Part shown: positions 25,738 to 38,100 of the stretch, in pieces
How positions within the stretch are numbered: the first letter of the stretch is position 1
Layout: each line of letters opens with the position of its first letter
DNA from: an uncultured Prevotellaceae bacterium
GTDB taxonomy: Bacteria > Bacteroidota > Bacteroidia > Bacteroidales > Bacteroidaceae
DNA: 64,000 nucleotides
NCBI GenBank assembly: GCA_945865175.1
Contig: CAMBDA010000003.1
Coordinates: 1-64,000 of the forward strand
Reading direction: 5' to 3'
Translations under genes and position numbers: made by a program
Notes under the pieces: generated by a model
What the model was told of the DNA's origin: nothing
The model's database searches: none
Seen by the model: only the letters and a program-made list of their open reading frames with translations

Positions 25738-26969
25738 CTGTTCTGTTCTTTTTCTATTCGTTCTATTTCCTTTACGATGGCCTTTGGCAACTGTTCGCAC
25801 AGCTGCTTGTGGCATGCCATTTCACGGCTGTACATGCGTGCGATGCAGTAGTTGCTGTGGCCGCAGGTGCAGCGGTGGTGCGGGTCTTTCTTCAACTGGT
25901 TCACGAAATCCCTTTCGTTGAGCAGGCTGCGGGCCATCTGTACGGCTTCGAATCCATGCGAGAGCACTTCGTTTATCTTGTCTCCTGCCACCAGACCACC
26001 CACATAAATGAACTTCATATCGGGCAGTGCCTTCCTGAATGCCAGTGCATCCTCCAGGAAGTAGGCCTCCGTGTAGTCGACTGTGGGCACCATCATCTTT
26101 CCGAAGGCCCTCACACCATATTTCAGCCATGCCTTGTCCATATAGTGTGTCATGGTGTAGATGGGCATTTCGCCGCGCATCACGTACATGGGTGTGGCAC
26201 TCACCAGTCCTCCGCTCAGCACGATGGCATGGGTGCCCAGCTCCTGCAGTCTTCGGGCTATCTGTATGCTCTCGTCAATGGTGGTGCCGGGGTGCTTCAG
26301 GCCGTCGCGCATGTTCATCTTCGCGATGACGGCCATGTCGTTGCCTGCGGCCTTCATCACCTCCTCCATGCACAGGGTCATGAAGCGCATGCGGTTCTCC
26401 AGCGTGCCTCCGTATTCGTCGTGCCGGTGGTTGAAATAGGTGTTGAGAAACTGGTCGATGAGATAGCCGTGGCCACAATGGATTTCCACACTGTCGAACC
26501 CGGCCTCCCTGGCCATATTCACAGCATCGCCAAATTTCCTGGCCAGCGGGGGCAGCTCCTCCCGCCTGAGACCGCGCACGATGGTGGGGGAGTAAAGGTT
26601 GAAGCCTGTGCACGCACCTACGGGAATACAGCCGCAGATTTCCTTGTGGCTCATGTTTCCGCAGTGCCCCAACTGTATGCCGGCAGCGGCACCCTCGGCA
26701 TGAATGCCGTCGGTGAGCTTCCGCAATCCCGGCAGGATGTCCTTGCACATCACCAACTGGCGGTCAAAGCTGAGTCCACTTTCGGTCACCGCTGCGTATG
26801 CCACGGTGGTCATGCCCACGCCTCCACGTGCCACATCGGTGTGGTAGTCGTAGAGCATCTGGCTGGGTAGGTGGCCGGGGCACATGCTCTCAAAGGCTGC
26901 GCTTCGGATGGTCCTGTTCCTAAGGGTGAGTGGCCCTATATGGGCTTCTTCAAAGATCTTGTTCTGCAT
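25734..26969 (-). CDS. OYE-family NADH:flavin oxidoreductase, probable 5beta-reductase type
   Basis: A 411-residue FMN-binding TIM-barrel enzyme. Family landmarks are IGPLTLRNRTIRSAAFESM at the N-terminus, GIQLGHCGNMSH, and the signature HCGHGYLIDQFLNTYFNHRH with a following YGGTLENRMRF. The usual H-x-A-H-G-Y-L is H-C-G-H-G-Y-L here. A C-terminal Cys cluster (CTCGHSNYC, then a Cys 15 residues on) resembles the Fe-S region of longer dienoyl-CoA-reductase-like members, but the second Rossmann domain is absent. It reduces an activated C=C bond. In gut Bacteroidetes this family next to a 5AR and an SDR reduces 3-oxo-delta4 steroids to 5beta products; that role is inferred here. It lies 15 bp after the 5AR gene. 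Confidence 0.85.
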   Translation of the reverse strand: MQNKIFEEAHIGPLTLRNRTIRSAAFESMCPGHLPSQMLYDYHTDVARGGVGMTTVAYAAVTESGLSFDRQLVMCKDILPGLRKLTDGIHAEGAAAGIQLGHCGNMSHKEICGCIPVGACTGFNLYSPTIVRGLRREELPPLARKFGDAVNMAREAGFDSVEIHCGHGYLIDQFLNTYFNHRHDEYGGTLENRMRFMTLCMEEVMKAAGNDMAVIAKMNMRDGLKHPGTTIDESIQIARRLQELGTHAIVLSGGLVSATPMYVMRGEMPIYTMTHYMDKAWLKYGVRAFGKMMVPTVDYTEAYFLEDALAFRKALPDMKFIYVGGLVAGDKINEVLSHGFEAVQMARSLLNERDFVNQLKKDPHHRCTCGHSNYCIARMYSREMACHKQLCEQLPKAIVKEIERIEKEQNR

Positions 26970-26984
26970 GTTTCCTGATATACA

Positions 26985-27761
26985 TTAATATATATAGGGT
27001 ATGATGCGCTTGCGTCCGGCCAGTGCATCCTTCCCGAATTCCTGCTTGTATTTCTTGTAGATGGCATGTGCCCTGGGTACCAGATTGGCTGCTGTCCACC
27101 ACACGAACATCCATCCCGCGGCATTGCCCAGGAGCAGGGCATAGCCCGTCCATTCCACCAGTTCGCCCAGATAGTTGGCACTGGTCACATAGCGGTACAT
27201 GCATCCTTGGGGCAGGTAGTGGCGTGTGTCACCTGGCTTGCGCAGGTGGCAGATGATGCTGTCCGACTTGATGTGGAGCCATGCTCCGCCCACAAACAGT
27301 GCTATGCCTATCCATGTGGCGGGACGTAGGGCATACTCGGCCGCGTGGGCATATTCCTGGCTGGGAAACAGGAAGATGCTGCTTCCCAGCAGGAGGCTGT
27401 TCATGAGATTGAAGGCCATGCCCATACCGATGATGCACACGGGCATACGGCTTTTCCCCTTCAACAGGAAGGGGAAGATGAGCGTGCGGTAGACATAGTG
27501 CGTCATATAGAGCAGGGCAAATACAACCGGCCATAGCTGGGTGTCGCTTGCCGTTGCCCACAGATAGGCCATGGGCAACAGGGCAGGGCACTCCATAAGC
27601 ATCCATCCCCATTTGTTGCCGATGCTCCATCCCCACTTGTTGCTCCTGAACTTGCCATAGCCTGCATTCACAAAATAGAGGCACACGAACACTACAAAAC
27701 CCAGCATGGCCATGTAGCGCAACAGCATCTGATAGGTGTCTTCCAACATTGTCATAACCAT
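26985..27761 (-). CDS. steroid 5-alpha-reductase family membrane protein
   Basis: A 258-residue protein with about six to seven membrane helices. The C-terminal half carries the SRD5A signature: LHIKSDSIICHLRKPGD, YLPQGCMYRYVTSANYLGE and VEWTGYALL. In eukaryotic 5-alpha-reductases the same residues bind NADPH and orient a 3-oxo-delta4 steroid. The spacing and the HLRKPGD / NYLGE / EW blocks are intact, so it should be active. The start codon lies 4 nt after the beta-galactosidase stop, and the next gene follows 15 nt after its stop, so all are one operon. Expected in the inner membrane, reducing delta4 steroids or bile-acid intermediates to 5alpha (allo) forms. Confidence 0.85.
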   Translation of the reverse strand: MVMTMLEDTYQMLLRYMAMLGFVVFVCLYFVNAGYGKFRSNKWGWSIGNKWGWMLMECPALLPMAYLWATASDTQLWPVVFALLYMTHYVYRTLIFPFLLKGKSRMPVCIIGMGMAFNLMNSLLLGSSIFLFPSQEYAHAAEYALRPATWIGIALFVGGAWLHIKSDSIICHLRKPGDTRHYLPQGCMYRYVTSANYLGELVEWTGYALLLGNAAGWMFVWWTAANLVPRAHAIYKKYKQEFGKDALAGRKRIIPYIY

Positions 27762-27765
27762 AGCA

Positions 27766-31408
<3,643 letters not shown>

Positions 31409-31436
31409 GATGATTTTTCATAAAATATACGGAATT

Positions 31437-31715
31437 ATGCTTAGAGTAAACTGTTTTTTCAAGGCCAACGAGGGCGAATACAATCGCGCTTTGGAGGCTG
31501 CCATTGCCCTCACTGCCAAGTCGCAGTCGCACGAGGGCTGCCGTGGGTATGACGTGTTCGAGAGCGCTACCCGTGGTGATATTTTTTCTATTATCGAGAC
31601 CTGGGAGTCTCAGGAACTGCTCGACAAACACATGGCCACCCCCGAGTTTGCCCAGTATGTGGCCGTTATTCAGGAGTGTGGTACGCTGTCTGTTGAGATC
31701 ATGCACAAGGGTTAG
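31437..31715 (+). CDS. ABM-domain putative quinol monooxygenase
   Basis: A 92-residue antibiotic-biosynthesis-monooxygenase fold protein. The ATG at 31437 gives LRVNCFFKANEGEYNRALEA. The second half holds GCRGYDVFES, IFSIIETWESQELLDKHM and HFxxY-like FAQYVAVI elements typical of YgiN-type ferredoxin-like monomers that dimerise. Such proteins oxidise quinols or handle electrophiles, but many are uncharacterised. It is divergent from the GH2 operon and followed by an intrinsic terminator, so it is monocistronic. Confidence 0.82.
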   Translation: MLRVNCFFKANEGEYNRALEAAIALTAKSQSHEGCRGYDVFESATRGDIFSIIETWESQELLDKHMATPEFAQYVAVIQECGTLSVEIMHKG

Positions 31716-31754
31716 CCCATTGAGTAAATATGTTATATACCCCTTCAGTATTTA

Positions 31755-31790
31755 GCCAGGGTCGTAGTGATACGCCCCTGGCCTTTTTGT
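31755..31790 (+). terminator. intrinsic terminator after the ABM gene
   Basis: GCCAGGG pairs with CCCTGGC around a 14-nt loop and is followed by C and five T residues. It sits about 40 nt past the ABM stop and just before the end of the convergent GT2 gene. Confidence 0.75.
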
Positions 31791-31806
31791 TGTGTGCCCG
31801 TCTGAT

Positions 31807-32844
31807 TCACTGCTGGTTGTCATCCTCTTCCACCGGCACGGAACGGTCCGCTTCTGGCTGATGCGGCATCAGTAATTGCTCTTCGTTGTAGCGGGGGCGG
31901 TCCTTCACTTCGATGTAAATCTTTCCGATGTATTCGCCCACGACACCGAGCGCAATGAGGATACATCCTCCCACAAGCCAGATGGAGATAATCAGGGATG
32001 CCCAGCCGGGATTGGTCTGGTGGACGAAATAGGAGTGAAGGGTCCATGCCACCACACAGAGGGCCACAAGGATAAACAGACAGCCTGCCCAGATGATCAT
32101 CCTCACCGGTTTGACGGAGAAGGAGGTGATACCATCCACTGCAAAATGGAGCATCTTGCTCAGCGGATACTTGGATTCACCTGCAAAACGCCTGGCACGG
32201 TTATAATACACCTTATCTGTGTGGTAGCCGATAAGCGGTACCAGCCCACGCAAGAAGAGATTGCGCTCGCGGTAGCGGCTGAGCTGCTCCAGCGCCCTAC
32301 GGCTCATCAGGCGAAAATCGGCATGGTTATAGATGACGTTGACGCCCATCTGCTGCATCAGCCGGTAGAAGGCCAGTGCAGTGGTGCGCTTGAAGAAGGT
32401 GTCTGTGGTACGTTCTTTCCGGACCCCATAGACAATGTCATTGCCTCGTTTGTAGCTGGCTACCATTGCACGGATGGCCTTCACGTCGTCCTGCAGGTCG
32501 GCATCGATGGATACAGCGATGTCACATTCTTTCCTGACAGCGTTCAAACCGGCCATCAAGGCATTCTGATGGCCTACGTTTCCCGCCAGGTTTAGGCCGC
32601 AGGCGTAGCGAGACGTATGGTACAGCTTCTCAATCAGGCACCAGGTGCCGTCACGACTGCCGTCGTTGACATAGAGTACGTAGCTGTTCGGTGCAATTTC
32701 TCCTGTCTGGGTCATTTCCTCCAGCAGGGTCGAAAGTTGCCGGTGCGTTTCAGGCAATACCTCCTCCTCCTTGTAGCAAGGTACCACAATGGCCAGCCGG
32801 GGCAGCGGTGAGTGAGGCTCGTTTGTTCGTTTATTGTTTGTCAT
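31807..32844 (-). CDS. GtrB/DPM1-like polyprenyl-phosphate glycosyltransferase (GT2)
   Basis: A 345-residue GT2 enzyme. The N-terminal IVVPCYKEEEVLPET and VLYVNDGSRDGTW are followed by the metal motif SIDADLQDD. Two membrane helices at about residues 235-262 and 270-300 (CLFILVALCVVAW; LIISIWLVGGCILIALG) are diagnostic of GtrB/YfdH-type proteins, which load a sugar onto polyprenyl phosphate. The gene starts 12 nt after a GtrA-like flippase gene, the classical partner. The loaded sugar may be used by the divergently encoded GT39 enzyme at 33333. Confidence 0.9.
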   Translation of the reverse strand: MTNNKRTNEPHSPLPRLAIVVPCYKEEEVLPETHRQLSTLLEEMTQTGEIAPNSYVLYVNDGSRDGTWCLIEKLYHTSRYACGLNLAGNVGHQNALMAGLNAVRKECDIAVSIDADLQDDVKAIRAMVASYKRGNDIVYGVRKERTTDTFFKRTTALAFYRLMQQMGVNVIYNHADFRLMSRRALEQLSRYRERNLFLRGLVPLIGYHTDKVYYNRARRFAGESKYPLSKMLHFAVDGITSFSVKPVRMIIWAGCLFILVALCVVAWTLHSYFVHQTNPGWASLIISIWLVGGCILIALGVVGEYIGKIYIEVKDRPRYNEEQLLMPHQPEADRSVPVEEDDNQQ

Positions 32845-32856
32845 GATGCGTCACAG

Positions 32857-33243
32857 TTATTTCTTGAATACAAATCTGACAAGGAGAAAGTTGACGGGAA
32901 CCACGGTGGCATATACAAGCATGGGCGCCCATTGTGAGGGCACTCCCGTCCAAAGGAGGAAGTTAAACACACCCATGTGCAGCAGATAATTGACCAGGTG
33001 TGCACCGCCAAAGCCGATTCCTCGGTGCCAGGTGGGTGGCTTCTGGAATGTGAACCAGGCTGTGAGGTAGAAGTTGGCCAGAAAACTGAGCCCGTAGCCT
33101 ATGGTATAGGCCAGGTTGACTACCATCACACAGCGCAACAGCAGATACAGGCCATAGTGTAGTGCTGTGGCGAAACCTCCTACAAGGACAAATCGCACGA
33201 AAGGCGATGTCCGCAGAAGGGAATTCAACAATCTTTTCTTCAT
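32857..33243 (-). CDS. GtrA-family membrane protein
   Basis: A 128-residue protein with four membrane helices. The start at ATG 33243 is preferred over a TTG four codons upstream. The FVRFVLVGGFATALHYGLY start and the GYGLSFLANFYLTAWFTF segment are the GtrA family pattern. GtrA proteins are thought to flip polyprenyl-phosphate-linked sugars. Gene order gtrA-gtrB with a GT39 transferase nearby suggests one surface-glycan or lipid-A/lipid-decorating system. It is divergent from the GT39 gene across a 90-bp gap. Confidence 0.85.
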   Translation of the reverse strand: MKKRLLNSLLRTSPFVRFVLVGGFATALHYGLYLLLRCVMVVNLAYTIGYGLSFLANFYLTAWFTFQKPPTWHRGIGFGGAHLVNYLLHMGVFNFLLWTGVPSQWAPMLVYATVVPVNFLLVRFVFKK

Positions 33244-33252
33244 ATTTTGGGA

Positions 33253-33291
33253 CAAAATTACATCATTATATTTAAAAAAATGCTACATTTG
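33253..33291. promoter_or_regulatory. divergent candidate -7 boxes for gtrA and the GT39 gene
   Basis: TAATTTTG is read on the minus strand (forward 33253-33260) and TACATTTG on the plus strand (33284-33291), 10 nt before the gtrA ATG and about 40 nt before the GT39 ATG respectively. Well-spaced TTTG partners are missing, so the call is tentative. Confidence 0.35.
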
Positions 33292-33332
33292 CACACAAAA
33301 GTTCTCATGTTGAAGAATTATTTGAATAAATT

Positions 33333-35075
33333 ATGCTAAAAAGAATGGATAAATTCTCAGTGGTGGGCAGGCAACGGTGGAACTTCTGGTTCTTGGCTCT
33401 GCTTTGTGTCTTGGTTTTGGTGCCCTTTTTGGGTGAGACAATTTTCTACTCCAAGGGGGAACCCCGCGAGGCAATTGTGGCCGTCAGTATGCTGCAAAGT
33501 GGCAATTGGATCCTGCCGGTGAATTATGGTGTTGACATTGCTTTTAAGCCACCGTTCCTTTACTGGTGCATAGCATCCGTGTCGTGGCTTGCAGGAGGGG
33601 TGAGCGAGTTTACCACTCGTTTTCCCTCGGCTGTGGCGGCTATTGGCATGATGCTCTTCTTCTACCGGTTCGTGCGGAAACGGCTGGGCGAGGAACTGGC
33701 AATGCTGAGTGTGATGCTTCTATTGACCTCGTTCGAGGTACACCGTGCGGCGGTTGCTGGCAGGGTGGACATGGTGCAGGTAGCCTGCATCGTCATTGCC
33801 CTCTGCATGTTGTACCGTTGGGATGAACAGGGGCAGCGCCGCTTTCCCTGGCCTGCCGTTCTCTTGATGGCCTGCGGCACGCTGACCAAGGGTCCTGTAG
33901 GTTCCATTTTCCCCTGCATGGTCACTGGGGTCTACTTGCTGATGCGTGGCCGCAAGTTCTGGCCCACATTCGGCTGGATGTTTTGTTTCGGTTTCCTCTC
34001 GGTGCTGCCCTATGCGGCATGGATGGGTTTGGCTTACCAGCAGGGTGGGCAGGAACTGATCGACCTGATGCTGGAGGAGAACACGGGGCGTTTTACTGGC
34101 ACCATGAGCTATGCCTCGCACGAAAACCCTGTGTGGTACAATTTCCTGACGCTCATTTGGGGTTGGATCCCCTGGACGCTTGTGTTCGTAGCCTCTCTCT
34201 TTACGCTCAAAAGAGGGCGGCGTGTGCAGCATCAACCCGTTGCATGGCACCATAGGGTGAAGGCCCTGTGGCACAGCTTCCGACAGCAGGATCCCCTGCA
34301 GCTTTTTTGCTGGCTCGCTGTCCTGCTTATCTTTGTCTTCTACTGTATCCCCAAGAGTAAGCGCAGTGTTTATCTGCTGCCCATCTATCCCTTTATGGCC
34401 CTTTTCTTTGCCCAGTACCTCAGGGACTTGGCTCAGAGGGGTTCCCGATTGTTCCGCAGTTTCTCCATTGTCTTTGGTTCGCTGGGAGTGGTGCTGACAA
34501 TGGTCTTCTTTGTCGTGCGACTGGGATGGGTGCCCGACAGTATCATGGGGAATGGCCGGCATGCGGCGGAGAATGTAGGTTTTCTGCATGCGTTGCGGGA
34601 CACTCCTTACGATTTTGTGCAGTGGCTTATCATTCTTTTGCCGCTGGCAGGGGCCATTATGCTTTTCCGTCTGTGCCTGCGACGGCATACGGCCTTCACC
34701 CATCTCTATGCCATCGTGGGCATGGTGCTCTGTATCTTTGTCGCCCTGGATGGTGTCTACCAGCCCACGGTGCTCTCCACGAAGAGCGACCTCCGCATTG
34801 CCCGGCAGCTGCAGCAGCTACAGCCCGAAGGGCCTCTCTATGCCTACGGATTCTTTTATGGTGTGAATTTCTACCTTAACGACCGTTTGCGCCATGTAGA
34901 GCTAATCTCTGATCCGCAGGCCAAGGGGTACGTAATCGTGGCGGAGAAGGAGGATGCCCTGATGCGGGAGGAATTGAGTGGGCGTTTTGTCTTTCAGCCC
35001 GTTTTCCACACCTCCTATCGCAGTTGTGATGCCCGTTGTCCGATAATATGTTATTATTTCCAGGCCAAGGACTGA
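33333..35075 (+). CDS. ArnT-like GT39 lipid-linked sugar transferase
   Basis: A 580-residue protein with about eleven to twelve membrane helices. The first periplasmic loop carries the GT39/ArnT features GETIFYSKGEPREAIVAVSM and RFPSAVAAIG, including the acidic residues that act as catalytic base. The C-terminal 90 residues form a soluble periplasmic domain. ArnT adds 4-amino-arabinose to lipid A using undecaprenyl-phosphate-sugar. In Bacteroidetes the donor may be another sugar. The divergent GtrA/GtrB pair could supply and flip that donor. A start at the internal ATG 33345 is also possible. Confidence 0.88.
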   Translation: MLKRMDKFSVVGRQRWNFWFLALLCVLVLVPFLGETIFYSKGEPREAIVAVSMLQSGNWILPVNYGVDIAFKPPFLYWCIASVSWLAGGVSEFTTRFPSAVAAIGMMLFFYRFVRKRLGEELAMLSVMLLLTSFEVHRAAVAGRVDMVQVACIVIALCMLYRWDEQGQRRFPWPAVLLMACGTLTKGPVGSIFPCMVTGVYLLMRGRKFWPTFGWMFCFGFLSVLPYAAWMGLAYQQGGQELIDLMLEENTGRFTGTMSYASHENPVWYNFLTLIWGWIPWTLVFVASLFTLKRGRRVQHQPVAWHHRVKALWHSFRQQDPLQLFCWLAVLLIFVFYCIPKSKRSVYLLPIYPFMALFFAQYLRDLAQRGSRLFRSFSIVFGSLGVVLTMVFFVVRLGWVPDSIMGNGRHAAENVGFLHALRDTPYDFVQWLIILLPLAGAIMLFRLCLRRHTAFTHLYAIVGMVLCIFVALDGVYQPTVLSTKSDLRIARQLQQLQPEGPLYAYGFFYGVNFYLNDRLRHVELISDPQAKGYVIVAEKEDALMREELSGRFVFQPVFHTSYRSCDARCPIICYYFQAKD

Positions 35076-35125
35076 CTCAGACGATTGAAGCGAGATTCGC
35101 GAATAGCCGGAATAGGTGTGTGGCA

Positions 35126-35159
35126 AAAGAGGGCACCGCAATGACGCGGTGCCCTCTTT
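35126..35159. terminator. strong bidirectional terminator
   Basis: A 14-bp stem (AAAGAGGGCACCGC and its complement) with a 6-nt loop, an A-tract on the left and T residues on the right. It lies between the convergent GT39 gene (plus) and GLUG-protein gene (minus) and can serve both. Confidence 0.85.
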
Positions 35160-35186
35160 ATCTGAGAACAATAAAGTTTGGTAATC

Positions 35187-38100
35187 TTACTTTACTGAAA
35201 TCTTCTTGCCGTCGATGATGAAGATGCCACCCTGGGCCTTCTCTACCTGGATGCCGTTGATGTTGTAGATGCGTACATCCTGCTTGTCAGTGGCAATCTG
35301 GTCGATGGCGTTGCCGCCCTCGCCGAATACGGGATAGCTGCCTTCCTTCATGTCGCAAGTCCAGGGAGCACCCCAGGCCACAACTGTCTGCTGCAGTTCG
35401 GCAAAGTTGGAACCGTCGTAGTAGCTGATGCCTTCCAGCGTGTCATCTGCAGTGGTGGTACCGAAGTTGCCGGTGGTGTTGCACCATACCACTACGTTCT
35501 TGTAGGTAGAGGGAGCTGTCTCTTCCTTCTTGCCACCACCCACGATGCCAGTTTCCTGAGCATTGTTACCGGCAGCATAAACGTTTTCGATGGTCAATGC
35601 ATCGCGTACGCGGCCCACGATGGCTCCGCGGTAGTTGTTGGCTGCAGTGAGGTCTACGATGGCATAGCAGTTGCGGATGATAGAGGGACCGCCGATGTTG
35701 CCAATCATGCCACCGGCATAGTTGCCGTCGTTGATGATGTTGCACTTGCCGGTTACCCATACTTTCTCCAGCGTAGAGGTCTGCTTCACTCCGTCGATCG
35801 CGAAATTGTCGTGACCCATGTAGCCGCCCAGAATACCTGTGCCGCTGTTGATGCAGGATACGTTGGCGTTCTCGAAGCCCACGTTGCGCACGTTACCGCA
35901 AAGGATACCGAAGAAACTGTTGTAGGCCTGTGTGCCTGTGGTGCAGGTAAAGTTGCTGATGACGTGGCCCTGGCCGTCGAAGTCAATCCAGTTCATCCAA
36001 GGCTTACCGTTGGCATTGTCCTGCTCCATGTTGAGGGGCACCCAGTTGGTGACGCCGCTCATGTCGATGTCGGCACCCAGCTTCACGTAGGTGTACTCGC
36101 CGGTTCTCATGTAGTCGCGAAGGATGGCCATTTCCTCAGGCTTGGTGATGATGAACGGATCTTCCTCGGTACCTGCATGCTTATCCAGCTCGCTCTGAGG
36201 CTCGTTGGTGTAGGTGCCGTCGGGCAGACGGTAAACCGTCTTGTGGGTAGCATCCAGCACAGGCATTTCGTCGGTGCCCAGCGTCTGGAACCAGCCGATG
36301 TTGGCCGTGCGGCCGCCGTTGAGCAGATAAGTGGCCTCGCCGGTGGGGAACTGCTCGGGGCTTATCTGGGATGCACCGGCAGGAATATCGGCAAACGGAG
36401 TTGTGTAGTAGCAGTTGCTGACCTTGGCGTTGTTGGGGTTGCGGGCAATCATGTTGCTACCGTTGGCATCCACCTGGATGTCGGCCACAATCAGACAGCC
36501 GTCAATAACGACAGGATTGCCGGAACACCATCCCACAATACCGCCGCAGCAGTTGGTGGAAGCACCGATCATCTGGCCGTCGAACAGACAGTTCTTGATA
36601 GTGGTGGCCTCTTCGCACACACCGATGATACCGGCATGGGTGCCATCGCCGCTGATGCCGCTGTTGATGATGACGCTGCTGTGGATGCCGTCTACGTATG
36701 CACCGTTGTGGCTGTGGGCAGCCAGACCGGCAGCATACTTGGCGGGCGTGGTGATGACACCCGTAATGTGCAGGTTAGTCACCTTGGAGCCTGCAGCCAA
36801 ATCGTCGAAGAGGGCTGCGTTGTCGGCATCGCGGGTGATGTCCACGTCGATGGTGTGGTGGTTGCCCTCGAGTGTGCCGGCAAAGTTGTAGATGATGTTG
36901 GCCTCTGTGAAGTTCAGGATGTCGGTTTCAAGGCTTGCACTCAGCTTGTTGTAGCCGCTGTTGACCATGTTGATGAAATAGAGGAAGTTGGGCTTATTGA
37001 CGATGTGGAACACCCCGTTCTCGTCCTTCTCAGGAGCGATGCCAATACCCTTCAGCATAGCCATTTCAGCGGCCTCCTCGGTGGTGTAGGCACCGTTAAC
37101 ATAGCCTTCGAGCACTTCGTCCTTGAGCATGTAAACCTTCTCGGCTTCTGCAACGTCCATCTCACCGCTGGCGGATGCCTCGGCAGCGATGGCATTGTAT
37201 ACCTCGACCTCTGCTGCGAGTGCGCGGTAGGCCACCTTGCAGTCGAGCACTTCCTGGAACAGTGCGCTCAGTTCTTCAATGCATGCATACTGTTCTGCAG
37301 TACTGCCTGCAGCCTCGGCCTTGCCTACGGCAGCGGTCATGCGGTCACGGATGTCCTGGCTGAAGTTGGGGTACTTGTTGATATTCTCATCGGCCGAGAA
37401 CTCGTATACATTCAGGATGGTGTTGGCACGCTCCAGCATATCGCCCAGCGTGTTGCTCAGGTCGGGCTCGTCGGTGTCCAGATTGCCCAGATAGGTGAGC
37501 TTGATGTTGCCGATGCCAGTCCATTCGTTGTCGTTGGTGAAGCTGTGGTGGTTGACTACACCCACGGTGAGTTCGCCGTCTGTCACGTTCACGAGGATGC
37601 GGTTCAGGGCACGTCCGGCAAGGGCAGCGTAGCAGACACTCTTGCGTCCGTGGAGGACATAGCCCAACAGGTTGCCTTCACCGTCCTTCACTTCGCGGTC
37701 TGTGGCACCGTCCTCGCTGTCGCCCGTGAGGAAGCAGTTTACATGGTCCTCAGCCTCCTCGGGAAGCAGCATGGTTTCGCGGACTGAAGACAAGTAGTTG
37801 CGGTTATCGTTGGCATAGATGAAGGCAGCATACTGGTAGCTGTGCTCATCGTTGAATGCACGGAAACCACCGCTGCAGGACAGTTCGTACACACCGTCCT
37901 TCAGACCCTTGATGGTCTGGTACATATCCATCTTGGTGGTGCTCCAGCTTTCGCAAGCGCCAATGCCTTCGGCCGTGGCCACACCGGTGGCCTTTATGCC
38001 CTGCCATCCGTTGGTGCCGTCACTGAAGTTGGCGTTCACCAGCAGGTTGGTGACATCCGTACCTGCAAAGAAGCCCATGCGGATAGCATCCTTCCTCATC

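Noticed and set aside
35187..35300. Certain type IX secretion signal on the GLUG protein
   Set aside because: The tail resembles such domains, but the similarity is partial and the presence of a type IX system cannot be judged from this window.
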